Shown piece after piece: positions 40,121 to 53,647 of a stretch of DNA of 64,000 nt. Origin of the DNA: Pseudomonas violetae (GTDB taxonomy: Bacteria; Pseudomonadota; Gammaproteobacteria; Pseudomonadales; Pseudomonadaceae); NCBI RefSeq assembly GCF_023072615.1, contig NZ_JAKNRW010000004.1, positions 62,001-126,000 on the forward strand, given 5' to 3'. The notes under the pieces were generated by a model. The model made no database searches, was not told the DNA's origin, and saw only the letters and a list, made by a program, of their open reading frames with translations. How positions within the stretch are numbered: the first letter of the stretch is position 1; each line of letters begins with the position of its first letter. The translations under genes and the position numbers were made by a program.

Positions 40121-40654
40121 TTGAAACTGCTGATTCTTGATCGAGACGGGGTGATCAACTACGACTCCGACGCTTACATCAAGTCGGTGGAGGAGTGGAT
40201 ACCGCTCCCCGGTTCGATTGAGGCCATCGCGCAGTTGAGCAAGGCCGGCTGGACGGTGGCAGTCGCTACCAACCAGTCGGGCATCGCTCGCGGCTATTAC
40301 GACCTCGCCACCCTGGACGCCATGCACGAGCGTTTGCGCTCGCTCGTGGCGGAGCAGGGCGGCGAGGTCGGGCTGATCGTCTATTGCCCGCACGGGCCCG
40401 ACGAAGGCTGCGATTGCCGCAAGCCAAAACCCGGGATGTTGCAAAGCATCGCCGCTCATTACAACGTATCGCTGACAAACCTATGGTTCGTCGGCGATAG
40501 TCTTGGTGACCTGGAAGCCGCCAAAGCCGTCGATTCTCAGCCCGTGTTGGTAAAGACCGGGAAGGGCGAAAAAACGCTGGGCAAGACCCTCCCGGTGGGC
40601 ACCTTGATTTTTGACGATCTGGCGGCGATTGCCGCAGAACTTATCCACAATTAG
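40121..40654 (+). CDS. gmhB: D-glycero-beta-D-manno-heptose 1,7-bisphosphate 7-phosphatase
   Basis: 177 residues; removes the 7-phosphate in ADP-heptose synthesis for LPS core. A HAD-superfamily protein with LLILDRDGVIN (nucleophile Asp), VATNQSGIARG, the zinc loop CPHGPDEGCDCRKPKPGM and WFVGDSLGDLEAA. The start is probably the TTG at 40121, preceded by GAGGG; it gives MKLLILDRDG, as expected. Confidence 0.94.
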   Translation: MKLLILDRDGVINYDSDAYIKSVEEWIPLPGSIEAIAQLSKAGWTVAVATNQSGIARGYYDLATLDAMHERLRSLVAEQGGEVGLIVYCPHGPDEGCDCRKPKPGMLQSIAAHYNVSLTNLWFVGDSLGDLEAAKAVDSQPVLVKTGKGEKTLGKTLPVGTLIFDDLAAIAAELIHN

Positions 40655-40736
40655 AGCGTTTTCGATATTCCTGAACAAGGATTGATCGGGAGTGCGCTTT
40701 ATATAGACGGGCACAGCCCGCACGGTAAACGTCGCC

Positions 40737-41516
40737 ATGTCGATATTGCAGGCCATCAGAACCTTTCTTTTCTATCTGTTGCTCGGCACCAGCTCTTTGC
40801 TCTGGTGCAGCCTGAGCTTTTTTATCGCGCCTTTTCTACCGTTCAAGGCGCGCTATCGTTTCATTAACGTGTACTGGTGTCGCTGCGCGCTGTGGCTGAG
40901 CAAAGTGTTCCTCGGTATCAGCTATGAAGTCAAAGGCGCGCAGAACGTGCCTGACCAGCCCTGCGTGATTCAGTCGAACCACCAGAGCACCTGGGAAACG
41001 TTTTTTCTCTCGGCGTATTTCGAACCCTTGAGCCAAGTACTCAAACGCTCATTGCTGTTCGTGCCGTTTTTCGGCTGGGCCATGGCCATGCTGCGGCCCA
41101 TTGCAATTGATCGTGACAACCCGAAAGCGGCCCTCAAGCATGTGGCCAAGAAAGGCCACGAATTACTCAAGGATGGGGTCTGGGTGCTGATCTTCCCGGA
41201 AGGTACACGCGTGCCCTACGGCACCATCGGCAAATTTTCCCGGGGCGGTACCGCCTTGGCGGTAAATGCCGCGCTGCCGGTACTGCCGATTGCACACAAT
41301 GCCGGAAAATTCTGGCCGAAATCCGGCTGGGCCAAGAAGCAGGGCGTCATCACTGTGATCATCGGCGAACCAATGTATGTCGAAGGCAGCGGGCCTCGAG
41401 CTATTGCCGAATTGAACGACCGGGTCCAGGCCTGGAACGAGCGCATGCAGCGGGAAATGGGTTCACTGCCACCGGCGCCACAGGCACCTGCGGCAAGCGA
41501 TCAACGGGTTGTCTGA
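40737..41516 (+). CDS. plsC: 1-acyl-sn-glycerol-3-phosphate acyltransferase
   Basis: 259 residues. An N-terminal membrane helix (about 8-35), then the HX4E-type motif SNHQSTWETFF and the phosphate-binding FPEGTR. It makes phosphatidic acid from lysophosphatidate. It lies 82 bp after gmhB, reading the same way, and ends near a TTATCCACA-type box. Specificity among lysophospholipid acyltransferases is not certain. Confidence 0.93.
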   Translation: MSILQAIRTFLFYLLLGTSSLLWCSLSFFIAPFLPFKARYRFINVYWCRCALWLSKVFLGISYEVKGAQNVPDQPCVIQSNHQSTWETFFLSAYFEPLSQVLKRSLLFVPFFGWAMAMLRPIAIDRDNPKAALKHVAKKGHELLKDGVWVLIFPEGTRVPYGTIGKFSRGGTALAVNAALPVLPIAHNAGKFWPKSGWAKKQGVITVIIGEPMYVEGSGPRAIAELNDRVQAWNERMQREMGSLPPAPQAPAASDQRVV

Positions 41517-41645
41517 AATTTTGTGGATAAGCTGTGTATCGTTTTCTTTAAAACGCTCTAAATCTAATCGTAATCATCTGATTTATATGAATATTTATTA
41601 AATACTAAATATTCAGGAAAAAGTGCATAAGTTTTTTTTGGATGT

Positions 41646-41677
41646 AAAAAAACCGGCTGATATAGCCGGTTTTTTTA
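41646..41677. terminator. Bidirectional terminator between plsC and gyrB
   Basis: Stem ACCGGCT/AGCCGGT with a GATAT loop, flanked by AAAAAA on the left and TTTTTTT on the right, so it can end transcription from both sides. The 287 bp gap around it is AT-rich and holds no gene. Confidence 0.88.
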
Positions 41678-41748
41678 TGGGCGAAATGAGTCCGTTTGAG
41701 AAGCACTCCGAGTCCACTGCCCGAGCGCTTTTCAGCACGTCCAGAATG

Positions 41749-41778
41749 AAAAAGGCCAACGCTAGCGTTGGCCTTTTT
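41749..41778 (-). terminator. Terminator of the gyrB transcript
   Basis: Perfect palindrome: AAAAAGGCCAACGC, TA, GCGTTGGCCTTTTT with the arms meeting at the centre. It lies 26 bp past the gyrB stop. Confidence 0.9.
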
Positions 41779-41803
41779 ATTTGGCTGGGGTACCTGCCCT
41801 GGA

Positions 41804-45330
<3,527 letters not shown>

Positions 45331-45350
45331 CTAGCTTCTGCTGAGCATGA

Positions 45351-46454
45351 TTACAGACGCATCGGCATGACAACGTAGGCCGAATCGTCGTTATCGGACT
45401 CTTGGACTAGCGCACTGCTATTGGAGTCGGACAGAATGAGGCGAACCTGCTCAGTGGTCATCACGCCCAGCACGTCGAGCAAGTAGCTGACGTTGAAGCC
45501 GATTTCCAGAGAGCCGCCGTTGTACTCAACGCCAACTTCTTCCTCCGCCTCTTCCTGTTCAGGGTTGTTGGCCTGGATTTTCAGCTGACCATTGGCCAAT
45601 TGCAGGCGGATGCCGCGGTACTTTTCGTTGGACAGAATCGCGGTCCGGCTGAAAGCTTCACGCAGCGCCTGACGATCGCCGAGCACCAGCTTGTCACCAC
45701 CTTTAGGCAGAACACGCTCGTAGTCAGGGAATTTGCCGTCGACCAGTTTGGAGGTGAAGGTGAATTCGCCAGTCGTCGCGCGGATGTGATGCTGGCCTAG
45801 AACGATGCTGACAATGCCGTCCGGCTCAGTCAGCAGACGCGCCAGTTCAAGGATGCCCTTGCGTGGCACGATCACCTGGTGACGATCCGGCTGACCAATC
45901 TCAGCCTGCATCGAGCACATCGCCAAACGGTGGCCGTCGGTGGCCACAGCGCGAATGATTCCGGCCGACACTTCCAGCAGCATACCGTTCAGGTAATAGC
46001 GCACGTCTTGCTGGGCCATGGCGAAGCTGGTGCGCTCGATAAGGCGACGCAGCTTGCTTTGTTCCAGGTTACAAGTTAGCGAACCTGGACCTTCCTCTAC
46101 AGTCGGGAAATCGTTGGCCGGCAGTGTCGACAGGGTAAAGCGGCTGCGACCGGCTTTCACCACGAGCTTTTGCTCGTCGAGCTTGATATCAATCAGCGCG
46201 TCATTCGGCAGGCTCTTGCAAATGTCCATCAACTTGCGCGCAGGCACCGTGATGGACCCCGGGTCTGCCGGCTCCTCAAGCTGTACACGACCAACCAGCT
46301 CGACTTCCAGGTCGGTACCGGTCAGCGACAGTTGCTGGCCTTCGACAACCAGCAGCACGTTGGAAAGCACCGGCAAGGTCTGTCGGCGTTCGACGACGCC
46401 TGCGACCAGTTGCAGGGGTTTCAACAGGGCTTCGCGTTGAATGGTGAAATGCAT
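45351..46454 (-). CDS. dnaN: DNA polymerase III beta subunit (sliding clamp)
   Basis: 367 residues, the ring-shaped processivity clamp. Three clamp domains are evident; recognisable text includes MHFTIQREALLKPLQLVAG at the start, RRLIERTSFAMAQQDVRYYL, and the clamp-typical C-terminus YVVMPMRL. It follows dnaA with a 38 bp gap and precedes recF, the classic origin order. Confidence 0.97.
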   Translation of the reverse strand: MHFTIQREALLKPLQLVAGVVERRQTLPVLSNVLLVVEGQQLSLTGTDLEVELVGRVQLEEPADPGSITVPARKLMDICKSLPNDALIDIKLDEQKLVVKAGRSRFTLSTLPANDFPTVEEGPGSLTCNLEQSKLRRLIERTSFAMAQQDVRYYLNGMLLEVSAGIIRAVATDGHRLAMCSMQAEIGQPDRHQVIVPRKGILELARLLTEPDGIVSIVLGQHHIRATTGEFTFTSKLVDGKFPDYERVLPKGGDKLVLGDRQALREAFSRTAILSNEKYRGIRLQLANGQLKIQANNPEQEEAEEEVGVEYNGGSLEIGFNVSYLLDVLGVMTTEQVRLILSDSNSSALVQESDNDDSAYVVMPMRL

Positions 46455-46492
46455 GGTCTAGTCCCTTGCCTTAATAAGCTGCGCTGGTGTCA

Positions 46493-48016
46493 TCAAGTGG
46501 TCAGTGTACGCAGCAGGTTCTTGTAGTCCTCGCGGATGTCCGCGTCGGATTCCTTAAGTTCGTTGATCTTGCGGCAGGCGTGCAAAACCGTCGTATGGTC
46601 ACGCCCGCCAAACACATCGCCGATTTCCGGCAGGCTGTGGTTGGTCAGCTCCTTGGACAAGGCCATGGCCACCTGACGAGGACGTGCCACCGAGCGCGAA
46701 CGACGCTTGGACAGCAGATCGGAGATCTTGATCTTGTAGTACTCGGCGACAGTGCGCTGAATGTTATCCACAGAGACCAGTTTATCTTGTAGCGCCAACA
46801 GGTCCTTCAGGGATTCGCGGATCAACTCGATGGTGATGTCGCGACCCATGAAGTGCGAGTGAGCGATCACGCGCTTAAGCGCGCCTTCCAGCTCTCGCAC
46901 GTTGGAACGAATGCGCTGGGCAATAAAGAACGCAGCGTCGTGTGGCAGATCAACCTTGGCCTGGTCGGCCTTTTTCATCAGGATCGCGACACGGGTTTCC
47001 AGTTCCGGCGGTTCGACTGCAACCGTCAGGCCCCAGCCGAAGCGGGACTTCAGGCGTTCTTCAAGGCCTTCGATTTCTTTCGGGTAGCGGTCACTGGTGA
47101 GAATGACCTGCTGGCCACCTTCGAGCAAAGCGTTGAAGGTGTGGAAAAATTCTTCCTGGGAACGTTCCTTGCGGGCGAAGAACTGAATGTCATCGATCAA
47201 CAGCGCGTCCACCGAACGGTAGAAACGCTTGAATTCGTTGATCGCGTTCAGTTGCAACGCCTTGACCATATCGGCCACGAAACGCTCGGAATGCAGGTAC
47301 ACGACCTTGGCATTCGGATTCTTCTTTAATAGGTGGTTACCCACAGCGTGCATCAAGTGGGTTTTACCTAAGCCAACACCGCCATAAAGGAAGAGCGGGT
47401 TGTAGCCGTGCTTGGGGTTGTCCGCAACCTGCCAGGCTGCAGCACGGGCCAGTTGGTTGGACTTGCCTTCGACGAAGTTCTCGAAGGTAAAGGTGCGGTT
47501 CAGGTAGCTGGTGTGCTTGAGCGCACCTTCGACCTGCACCGTGCGTTGTTCGGCGCGAATCGGGGCCTGTTGCGAACTGGCACCGGCCATCGGGTCGAAA
47601 CTGTCCCGGGACGGTTCTTCGCTGACTTCGGCAAGTTTTTGCGTCGACCTTTTGGTCTGCTGCGGGGCAGCGGGCGCGGGCGCTGGTGCACTGACCGGCG
47701 CCTGTGCAGCCTGAGCCTGGGAAGCGGCGGCGGCCAGCGGAGCATTGGGTGCCGCCCGCGGCGCCGAACTGCGTTTGCTGCCTATTAATAAGGACAGCGC
47801 CGGCATCGAGCCATTGCCATGCTCATCCAGCAGCTCGAGAACACGACTTAGATACTTTTCGTTAACCCAGTCGAGAACAAAACGATTCGGTGCGTAGACA
47901 CGCAGCTCGTCGCCTTCGGCTTCGACCTGTAGTGGACGGATCCAAGTGTTGAATTGTTGGGCAGGCAGCTCATCGCGCAAAAGCTCCACGCACTGCTGCC
48001 AAAGTTCCACTGACAC
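46493..48016 (-). CDS. dnaA: Chromosomal replication initiator DnaA
   Basis: 507 residues. N-terminal DnaB-contact domain (1-90), a Pro/Ala-rich linker (about 100-170), AAA+ ATPase (Walker [17 protein letters not shown], Walker [13 protein letters not shown]), and a C-terminal DNA-binding domain with [14 protein letters not shown] and [14 protein letters not shown]. It binds TTATCCACA boxes to open oriC. A DnaA box lies inside its own C-terminal coding region (46764). Confidence 0.98.
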   Translation of the reverse strand: MSVELWQQCVELLRDELPAQQFNTWIRPLQVEAEGDELRVYAPNRFVLDWVNEKYLSRVLELLDEHGNGSMPALSLLIGSKRSSAPRAAPNAPLAAAASQAQAAQAPVSAPAPAPAAPQQTKRSTQKLAEVSEEPSRDSFDPMAGASSQQAPIRAEQRTVQVEGALKHTSYLNRTFTFENFVEGKSNQLARAAAWQVADNPKHGYNPLFLYGGVGLGKTHLMHAVGNHLLKKNPNAKVVYLHSERFVADMVKALQLNAINEFKRFYRSVDALLIDDIQFFARKERSQEEFFHTFNALLEGGQQVILTSDRYPKEIEGLEERLKSRFGWGLTVAVEPPELETRVAILMKKADQAKVDLPHDAAFFIAQRIRSNVRELEGALKRVIAHSHFMGRDITIELIRESLKDLLALQDKLVSVDNIQRTVAEYYKIKISDLLSKRRSRSVARPRQVAMALSKELTNHSLPEIGDVFGGRDHTTVLHACRKINELKESDADIREDYKNLLRTLTT

Positions 48017-48039
48017 GGATATCCCCTAAGTTGAAAGCC

Positions 48040-48440
48040 GGTGAGGCAAAAACAAGCGGCCATTGTAACGATCAGCCGCCGACTTATCCACACGAAGGTT
48101 GTTCATCCACCAAGAAGAATCAACGCCTTATCGCGGAAAAAGGCGACCAATGGTCTGTGCATAAGCTCTGTGGATAACCAGGCCTAAGGTCGTTGCACAA
48201 GTAGGGGGGAAACTCGGTGGATAACCTGCCTGTGGATAAAGACACCTTTCACCCACAGCTTATCCGACAGCGCAGCACAGGCTGACCACCGCTTACCACG
48301 GTAGTTGTCATTCTCTGTACATCACGTTTTTCATGGTCTCAAGGCAGTTATCCACAGCAAAGGGCCTGCATAGCTTTTATAAGCTTTACAAAAAAGCTTT
48401 AAATACTCTCCTTCTTTATTTCTATATCTACAGGCTGGCC
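48040..48440. other. oriC: Replication origin oriC
   Basis: Between dnaA and rpmH. Perfect DnaA boxes (TTATCCACA, either strand) at 48084, 48169, 48231 and 48348, TTATGCACA at 48156 and a one-mismatch box at 48216. An AT-rich stretch follows (48370-48435), a fitting unwinding element. This is the known location of a pseudomonad chromosomal origin. The whole 48017-48582 gap has no coding sequence. Confidence 0.93.
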
Positions 48441-48492
48441 AGGTGCCGGAAATTGCCAGGAGATCTATTTATCAGGAAACGCTGGTTGGAAA

Positions 48493-48521
48493 TTGACCTA
48501 GAGGCTTGCTTTCTCTAGAAT
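48493..48521 (+). promoter_or_regulatory. Sigma-70 promoter for rpmH operon
   Basis: -35 TTGACC, a 17-base spacer and -10 TAGAAT, close to the ideal. About 60 bp upstream of the rpmH start, at the edge of oriC. Its firing could influence origin topology. Confidence 0.8.
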
Positions 48522-48582
48522 CCCCGGTCTCTTAAAACGGGGGCCATTCCGGCCCGTTGTGGACGAACCAGGTAACACGACA

Positions 48583-48717
48583 ATGAAACGTACTTTCCAA
48601 CCAAGCACTATCAAACGCGCTCGTACCCACGGTTTCCGTGCTCGCATGGCTACCAAAAACGGTCGTGCCGTCCTGTCGCGTCGTCGCGCCAAAGGTCGTG
48701 CGCGTCTGGCAGTTTGA
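48583..48717 (+). CDS. rpmH: 50S ribosomal protein L34
   Basis: 44-residue, extremely basic protein ([18 protein letters not shown] at the start, ending GRARLAV), the standard L34. It heads the rpmH-rnpA-yidD-yidC run. The rnpA start is 17 bp downstream. Confidence 0.98.
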   Translation: MKRTFQPSTIKRARTHGFRARMATKNGRAVLSRRRAKGRARLAV

Positions 48718-48733
48718 TAATCCGGCACTGGAG

Positions 48734-49135
48734 GTGAGTCAGGACTTCAGTCGGGAAAAGCGTTTGCTGACCCCCCGGCATTTCAAGGCAGTCTTTGACT
48801 CCCCTACCGGCAAGGTTCCGGGGAAAAATCTCCTGCTCCTTGCGCGCAACAACGATCTTGATCACCCCCGTCTCGGGCTGGTTATCGGGAAAAAGAGCGT
48901 AAAGCTCTCCGTCGAGCGCAATCGCCTCAAACGTCTGATGCGCGAATCGTTCCGTCTGCACCAGGAATCACTGGTCGGTTGGGACATCGTTATCGTCGCG
49001 CGCAAAGGTTTGGGTGACGTAGAAAACCCCGAATTGATTCAGCATTTCGGCAAACTCTGGAAGCGTCTGGCACGCAGCACGCCGGTACCAGCAGTCAAAA
49101 CCGAAACTGTAGGGGTAGACAGTCCCGATGCGTAA
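48734..49135 (+). CDS. rnpA: Ribonuclease P protein component
   Basis: 133 residues; the protein part of RNase P, which matures tRNA 5' ends. Seen: [20 protein letters not shown] and the RNR signature ([15 protein letters not shown]). Start at the GTG at 48734, preceded by GGAG; longer frames run over rpmH. It overlaps yidD by 8 bp. Confidence 0.95.
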   Translation: MSQDFSREKRLLTPRHFKAVFDSPTGKVPGKNLLLLARNNDLDHPRLGLVIGKKSVKLSVERNRLKRLMRESFRLHQESLVGWDIVIVARKGLGDVENPELIQHFGKLWKRLARSTPVPAVKTETVGVDSPDA

Positions 49136-49373
49136 ACTGGCACTCGTTCCGATCCAGTTTTATCGCTATGCCATTAGTCCTCTGATGGCCAGTCACTGTC
49201 GCTTCTACCCCAGTTGTTCCTGCTACGCGTATGAAGCCATAGAAAATCATGGCCTTCTGCGCGGTGGCTGGCTGACCTTTCGTCGTTTAGGTCGCTGTCA
49301 TCCGTGGAATCCCGGTGGTTATGACCCGGTTCCATCTATCCCTACCTCCCGTTCTTCTTCGATGGCCGAGTAA
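49128..49373 (+). CDS. yidD: Membrane protein insertion efficiency factor YidD
   Basis: 81 residues with the family signature [20 protein letters not shown] and [10 protein letters not shown]. It assists YidC/Sec insertion of membrane proteins. It is placed between rnpA and yidC, overlapping the former and 2 bp before the latter. Confidence 0.95.
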   Translation: MRKLALVPIQFYRYAISPLMASHCRFYPSCSCYAYEAIENHGLLRGGWLTFRRLGRCHPWNPGGYDPVPSIPTSRSSSMAE

Positions 49374-49375
49374 TC

Positions 49376-51061
49376 ATGGATATCAAACGCACGATCCTGA
49401 TCGTCGCCCTGGCAATCGTGGCCTACGTTATGGTCCTTAAATGGAACCAGGACTACGGTCAAACTGCCCTGCCGACTCAGAATGTTGCTTCCAGTACTAC
49501 CGCACCGGGCCTACCGGATACGGCGACTGGCAATAATGCTTCTGTCAGTGACGACATTCCGCGCGCCGCAAGCGATACCAGTGCTACCGCTCCTGCCGAA
49601 ACTTCGGTAGCGGCAAGCAAAGATCTCATCCGCATCAAAACGGATGTGCTCGACTTGGCAGTCGATCCACAGGGTGGTGACGTTGCTCAACTGACACTGC
49701 CACTGTATCCACGTCGCCAGGATCATCCGGAAATTCCGTTCCAGTTGTTCGACAACGGTAATGAGCGCACTTATCTGGCTCAAAGCGGTTTGATCGGCAC
49801 CAACGGTCCGGATGCAAGCCCGACCGGTCGTCCGGTTTACTCCTCGGAGAAGAAGGTTTATCAGTTGGCTGATGGCCAGGACCAAATGGTTGTGGACCTG
49901 AAGTTCAGCAAGGACGGCGTCAATTACATCAAGCGTTTCACTGTGAAACGTGGCCTGTACGACGTTACCGTTTCCTATCTGATCGACAACGAGAGCGCTC
50001 AGCCTTGGTCTGGCGCGATGTTCGCGCAACTCAAGCGCGACGCCAGTGGTGATCCATCCTCGACTACGGCGACCGGTACTGCCACCTATCTGGGCGCTGC
50101 CCTGTGGACAAGTAACGAGCCGTACAAGAAAGTGTCCATGAAGGACATGGACAAGGCCCAGCTGAAGGAAACCGTCAGCGGTGGTTGGGTTGCCTGGTTG
50201 CAGCATTACTTCGTAACGGCCTGGATTCCGGCGAAGGGCGAAAACAACATCGTCCAGACCCGTAAAGACAGCAAAGGCAACTACATCATCGGCTACACCG
50301 GCCCGGCAATCACTGTCGCGCCAGGTGCCAAAGCTGAAACCAGTGCGGTTCTCTACGCGGGTCCGAAAAGCCAGGCTGTGCTGAAAGAGTTGTCCCCAGG
50401 CCTGGAACTGACCGTCGACTACGGCATTCTGTGGTTCATTGCCCAGCCGATTTTCTGGCTGTTGCAACACATCCACGCGTTGGTCGGTAACTGGGGTTGG
50501 TCGATTATCTTCCTGACCATGCTGATCAAGGGGATCTTCTTCCCACTGTCGGCCGCCAGCTACAAGTCCATGGCTCGTATGCGTGCAGTGGCACCGAAAC
50601 TGGCCGCACTGAAAGAGCAACATGGCGACGACCGGCAGAAAATGTCGCAAGCCATGATGGAGCTGTACAAGAAAGAGAAGATCAATCCGCTGGGTGGTTG
50701 CTTGCCAATCCTCGTGCAGATGCCGGTTTTCCTTTCCCTGTACTGGGTTCTGCTGGAAAGCGTGGAAATGCGCCAAGCGCCTTTCATGCTGTGGATTACT
50801 GACCTGTCGATCAAGGACCCGTTCTTCATTCTGCCGATCGTCATGGGCGTAACCATGTTCGTCCAGCAGCAGTTGAACCCGACGCCACCGGATCCGATGC
50901 AGGCGAAGGTGATGAAGCTGATGCCAATCATCTTCACCTTCTTCTTCCTGTGGTTCCCGGCTGGCCTGGTGCTGTACTGGGTAGTCAACAACTGCCTGTC
51001 CATCGCCCAACAGTGGTACATCACGCGTAAAGTCGAAGCGGCTACTAAAGCAGCTGCCTGA
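49376..51061 (+). CDS. yidC: Membrane protein insertase YidC
   Basis: 561 residues. An N-terminal signal-anchor (IVALAIVAYVMVLKW), a low-complexity Ala/Thr/Ser linker (about 30-80), the large periplasmic P1 domain (85-340), and the conserved five-helix insertase core with YKSMARMRAVAPKLAALKEQ, the GCLPILVQMPVFLSLYWVL stretch and WIPA-type ends. It inserts inner-membrane proteins with or without Sec. Confidence 0.97.
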   Translation: MDIKRTILIVALAIVAYVMVLKWNQDYGQTALPTQNVASSTTAPGLPDTATGNNASVSDDIPRAASDTSATAPAETSVAASKDLIRIKTDVLDLAVDPQGGDVAQLTLPLYPRRQDHPEIPFQLFDNGNERTYLAQSGLIGTNGPDASPTGRPVYSSEKKVYQLADGQDQMVVDLKFSKDGVNYIKRFTVKRGLYDVTVSYLIDNESAQPWSGAMFAQLKRDASGDPSSTTATGTATYLGAALWTSNEPYKKVSMKDMDKAQLKETVSGGWVAWLQHYFVTAWIPAKGENNIVQTRKDSKGNYIIGYTGPAITVAPGAKAETSAVLYAGPKSQAVLKELSPGLELTVDYGILWFIAQPIFWLLQHIHALVGNWGWSIIFLTMLIKGIFFPLSAASYKSMARMRAVAPKLAALKEQHGDDRQKMSQAMMELYKKEKINPLGGCLPILVQMPVFLSLYWVLLESVEMRQAPFMLWITDLSIKDPFFILPIVMGVTMFVQQQLNPTPPDPMQAKVMKLMPIIFTFFFLWFPAGLVLYWVVNNCLSIAQQWYITRKVEAATKAAA

Positions 51062-51085
51062 TTTACACTGTGGATAATCACTCAG

Positions 51086-51108
51086 AACGCCCCCTAGTGG
51101 GGCGTTTT
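51086..51108 (+). terminator. Terminator between yidC and mnmE
   Basis: Arms AACGCCCC and GGGGCGTT with a CTAGT loop, followed by TTGC. A TGTGGATAA box (51069) lies between the yidC stop and this stem. Confidence 0.8.
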
Positions 51109-51140
51109 GCTATCTGTCATTTTTGTCTGGATATCGGTTT

Positions 51141-52511
51141 ATGAGCGTTCCTCGTGAAACCATCGCCGCCGTCGCAACTGCCCAAGGTCGCGGTGGCGTG
51201 GGCATCGTGCGCATTTCAGGGCCGCTTGCGAGTGTTGCAGCCAAGGCCTTCAGCGGCCGCGAACTGAAACCTCGATATGCCCATTACGGGCCTTTCCTAG
51301 ACGGCAACGAGGAAGTGTTGGACCAGGGGCTCGCCCTTTATTTCCCAGGTCCTAATTCATTCACAGGCGAAGATGTGCTGGAACTTCAGGGCCACGGCGG
51401 CCCGGTGGTCCTCGACATGTTGCTCAAGCGCTGCCTGGAATTGGGCTGCCGTCTGGCGCGCCCGGGTGAATTCAGCGAGCGGGCATTTCTCAATGACAAA
51501 CTCGACCTGGCCCAGGCCGAAGCCATCGCCGACCTGATCGAGGCGAGTTCTGCACAGGCTGCGAGAAATGCCCTGCGTTCCCTGCAGGGAGCATTTTCCC
51601 AGCGTGTGCATAACCTGACCGAGCAGTTGATTGGCCTGCGGATCTACGTGGAGGCCGCCATCGACTTCCCGGAGGAGGAAATCGACTTCCTCGCCGATGG
51701 CCATGTCCTGAGCATGCTCGACAAAGTGCGAGAGCAATTATCCACCGTCATGCGTGAAGCCGGGCAGGGTGCCCTGCTACGCGATGGCATGACAGTGGTG
51801 ATTGCCGGTCGACCCAATGCCGGCAAATCCAGCCTGCTCAATGCCCTGGCCGGTCGCGAAGCTGCGATCGTTACCGAAATAGCCGGCACGACCCGGGACA
51901 TTCTTCGCGAACATATCCACATCGATGGGATGCCGCTGCACGTGGTCGATACCGCCGGTCTGCGGGATACCGATGACCATGTGGAAAAAATCGGCGTGGA
52001 AAGGGCCTTGAAGGCGATCGGCGAGGCGGATCGGGTGTTGCTGGTAGTCGATGCCACCGCACCGGAAGCCCTGGACCCGTTTGCATTGTGGCCGGAATTT
52101 CTCGAAGTGCGTCCGGACCCGGCGAAAGTCACGTTGATCCGCAACAAGGCCGACCTGACGGGCGAAGCCATTGCGCTGGAAGTCAGCGAGGATGGCCACG
52201 TCACCATCAGCTTGAGTGCCAAATCGGCCGGCGATGGCCTGGAACTGTTGCGCGATCACCTGAAAGCTTGCATGGGCTACGAGCAAACGTCGGAAAGCAG
52301 CTTCAGTGCCCGTCGTCGCCACCTTGAGGCATTGCGCCATGCCAGCGCATCCCTCGAGCACGGCCGGGCGCAACTGACCCTGGCAGGCGCTGGGGAGTTG
52401 CTGGCCGAGGATTTGCGCCAGGCGCAGCATTCCTTGGGTGAAATTACCGGTGCGTTCAGCTCTGATGACCTTTTGGGGCGCATCTTTTCCAGCTTCTGTA
52501 TCGGCAAATAA
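51141..52511 (+). CDS. mnmE: tRNA modification GTPase MnmE
   Basis: 456 residues; with MnmG adds the carboxymethylaminomethyl group to U34 of tRNAs. Seen: the N-terminal formyl-THF-binding domain ([20 protein letters not shown]), a G domain with [24 protein letters not shown] and NKAD, and the C-terminal CIGK, whose Cys is catalytic. The start ATG at 51141 is the family start. Usually mnmG follows; here 4 kb of accessory DNA intervenes. Confidence 0.97.
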   Translation: MSVPRETIAAVATAQGRGGVGIVRISGPLASVAAKAFSGRELKPRYAHYGPFLDGNEEVLDQGLALYFPGPNSFTGEDVLELQGHGGPVVLDMLLKRCLELGCRLARPGEFSERAFLNDKLDLAQAEAIADLIEASSAQAARNALRSLQGAFSQRVHNLTEQLIGLRIYVEAAIDFPEEEIDFLADGHVLSMLDKVREQLSTVMREAGQGALLRDGMTVVIAGRPNAGKSSLLNALAGREAAIVTEIAGTTRDILREHIHIDGMPLHVVDTAGLRDTDDHVEKIGVERALKAIGEADRVLLVVDATAPEALDPFALWPEFLEVRPDPAKVTLIRNKADLTGEAIALEVSEDGHVTISLSAKSAGDGLELLRDHLKACMGYEQTSESSFSARRRHLEALRHASASLEHGRAQLTLAGAGELLAEDLRQAQHSLGEITGAFSSDDLLGRIFSSFCIGK

Positions 52512-52548
52512 AAAAAGTTGTGGATAACTTATCCACAGCCTCTTTTTT
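52512..52548 (+). terminator. mnmE terminator made of two head-to-head DnaA boxes
   Basis: TGTGGATAA (52519) and TTATCCACA (52529) face each other around one C, forming a perfect stem. It is flanked by AAAAAAA before and CTCTTTTTT after, so it fits a rho-independent terminator. The same bases are two perfect DnaA boxes. Confidence 0.8.
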
Positions 52549-52613
52549 GAAAAATTATTTACCGGTTTGAATTCGGCTCGCTTCGTGGAAGGAACGTTAC
52601 GGGTACAGTTCCA

Positions 52614-52903
52614 TAAGATTTCGTTAAAGCGTTCCTCCCACTACGCGGTGAGCTTCGCAAACGTACTGCGAACGCCAGGAGTATCAAGCCGATGCCATAT
52701 GTTTGATGGCGAACAACTTTATGCTGTGGAACACTCTCTACATGGCGGCAGCCGTGGAACGGTTAAAACAGCACGGCTACCCGGTGCTGGACTAAGATCT
52801 GGCTCGGATATTGCCGCTGATTCGTGCGCTACAATATGCTGGGGCGGTACTCTTTCGCATCCCGAAGTTTGGGCCACCACTGCGAAATCCAGACGATATT
52901 TAG
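52614..52903 (+). pseudogene. Tn3-family transposase C-terminal fragment, broken
   Basis: Reading the frame that includes RGELRKR (52644 onward) gives Tn3 TnpA text: ...ERQEYQ... then LWNTLYMAAAVERL, KQHGYPVLD. A TAA then interrupts where the family has DED; DLARI-PLIRA follows, a short indel blurs the HINMLGRYSFR part, and the fragment ends LRNPDDI, the family C-terminus. It therefore covers roughly the last 90 residues of a ~990-residue transposase, with an in-frame stop and at least one small deletion. The gap from mnmE to 52614 shows nothing else. The stretch 52904-53166 is AT-rich and holds no recognised gene. Confidence 0.8.
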
Positions 52904-53166
52904 AGGCTAAAGTACCTTCGCTTGAAAAAGTAACTGTCCTGCCCCATATCGATCGCGTTGGGGCCAAGTGGGGCGGGATCGATTAGATGTGAGTGTATGT
53001 TCTTGAGAACCGACGCATCGATTTTCTGTCCGCTTGGGTTTATTGGCGTAAGAGCTTAGATTTTAACGATAGAGCGCTCTAGGACTCTTACCCGAACGTT
53101 GCATTTACTCCATGAAATTAGGGTATATTTGGTTTATACACCTAGAGACAAGAAATTTTGTAAAAC

Positions 53167-53370
53167 ATGTATACGATCAGATATCTAGTAAGCTTGGGGT
53201 TGATTGTGATCGGCTGCTCTATGGGCTGCACACTGTTTGTTATGTGGGCCATAACAGAAATAATCCCGCTGGAAGGGGTGCCTTACTGGATCGTAAGCGG
53301 GGTTGTGCTTCTTATTCTCGTCATCCTTGGATTGCGTTTTTATGTTCCAAGATTACGTAATACGTGGTAG
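53167..53370 (+). CDS. Small two-helix membrane protein, hypothetical
   Basis: 67 residues with two hydrophobic helices (about 5-30 and 40-60: VSGVVLLILVILGLRFYV) and a basic tail. No family recognised and no clear ribosome site upstream (TTTTGTAAAAC), so expression is doubtful. It sits between the Tn3 remnant and the inverted effector fragment. It might be an immunity-type protein of the decayed module, but it is on the opposite strand to that fragment. Confidence 0.4.
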   Translation: MYTIRYLVSLGLIVIGCSMGCTLFVMWAITEIIPLEGVPYWIVSGVVLLILVILGLRFYVPRLRNTW

Positions 53371-53391
53371 TCAAAGCCGCCATTCATGGTG

Positions 53392-53641
53392 TCATTTGTT
53401 TTCTATGTTAGGTCTATTTTCGGACATCATAGAATTAATTGTAATTGAATCGACTAAGGCTTCGAAAAAAAAAGCCAACTTACCGGTTTGTTGATATGCC
53501 GACTCGTAATTTATAGGATCTCGCCTGAAAAGTTGTACCGAATCAGTCTTGCGTATTGGCCGCATCATACCACCAGCAGACAAAATCAGGTCAATGACTC
53601 CATACGCCATATCTCCTTTATAATCATGCCTCAAAAGCCAT
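53392..53641 (-). pseudogene. Decayed hcp/DUF4225 effector copy, inverted
   Basis: On the minus strand an ATGGCT at 53641, preceded by the same AAAAGGAGT leader as the intact hcp, runs after a few bases into the C-terminal third of the DUF4225 protein: GDMAYGVIDLILSAGG parallels GDMAYGSVDLGLSAYG of the intact copy, and the last 40 residues also align. So nearly all of hcp and the first two-thirds of the effector are deleted. The reading frame for the fused start is broken early (TGA after FEA). No immunity gene is seen after it. Confidence 0.75.
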
Positions 53642-53647
53642 ACTTAA

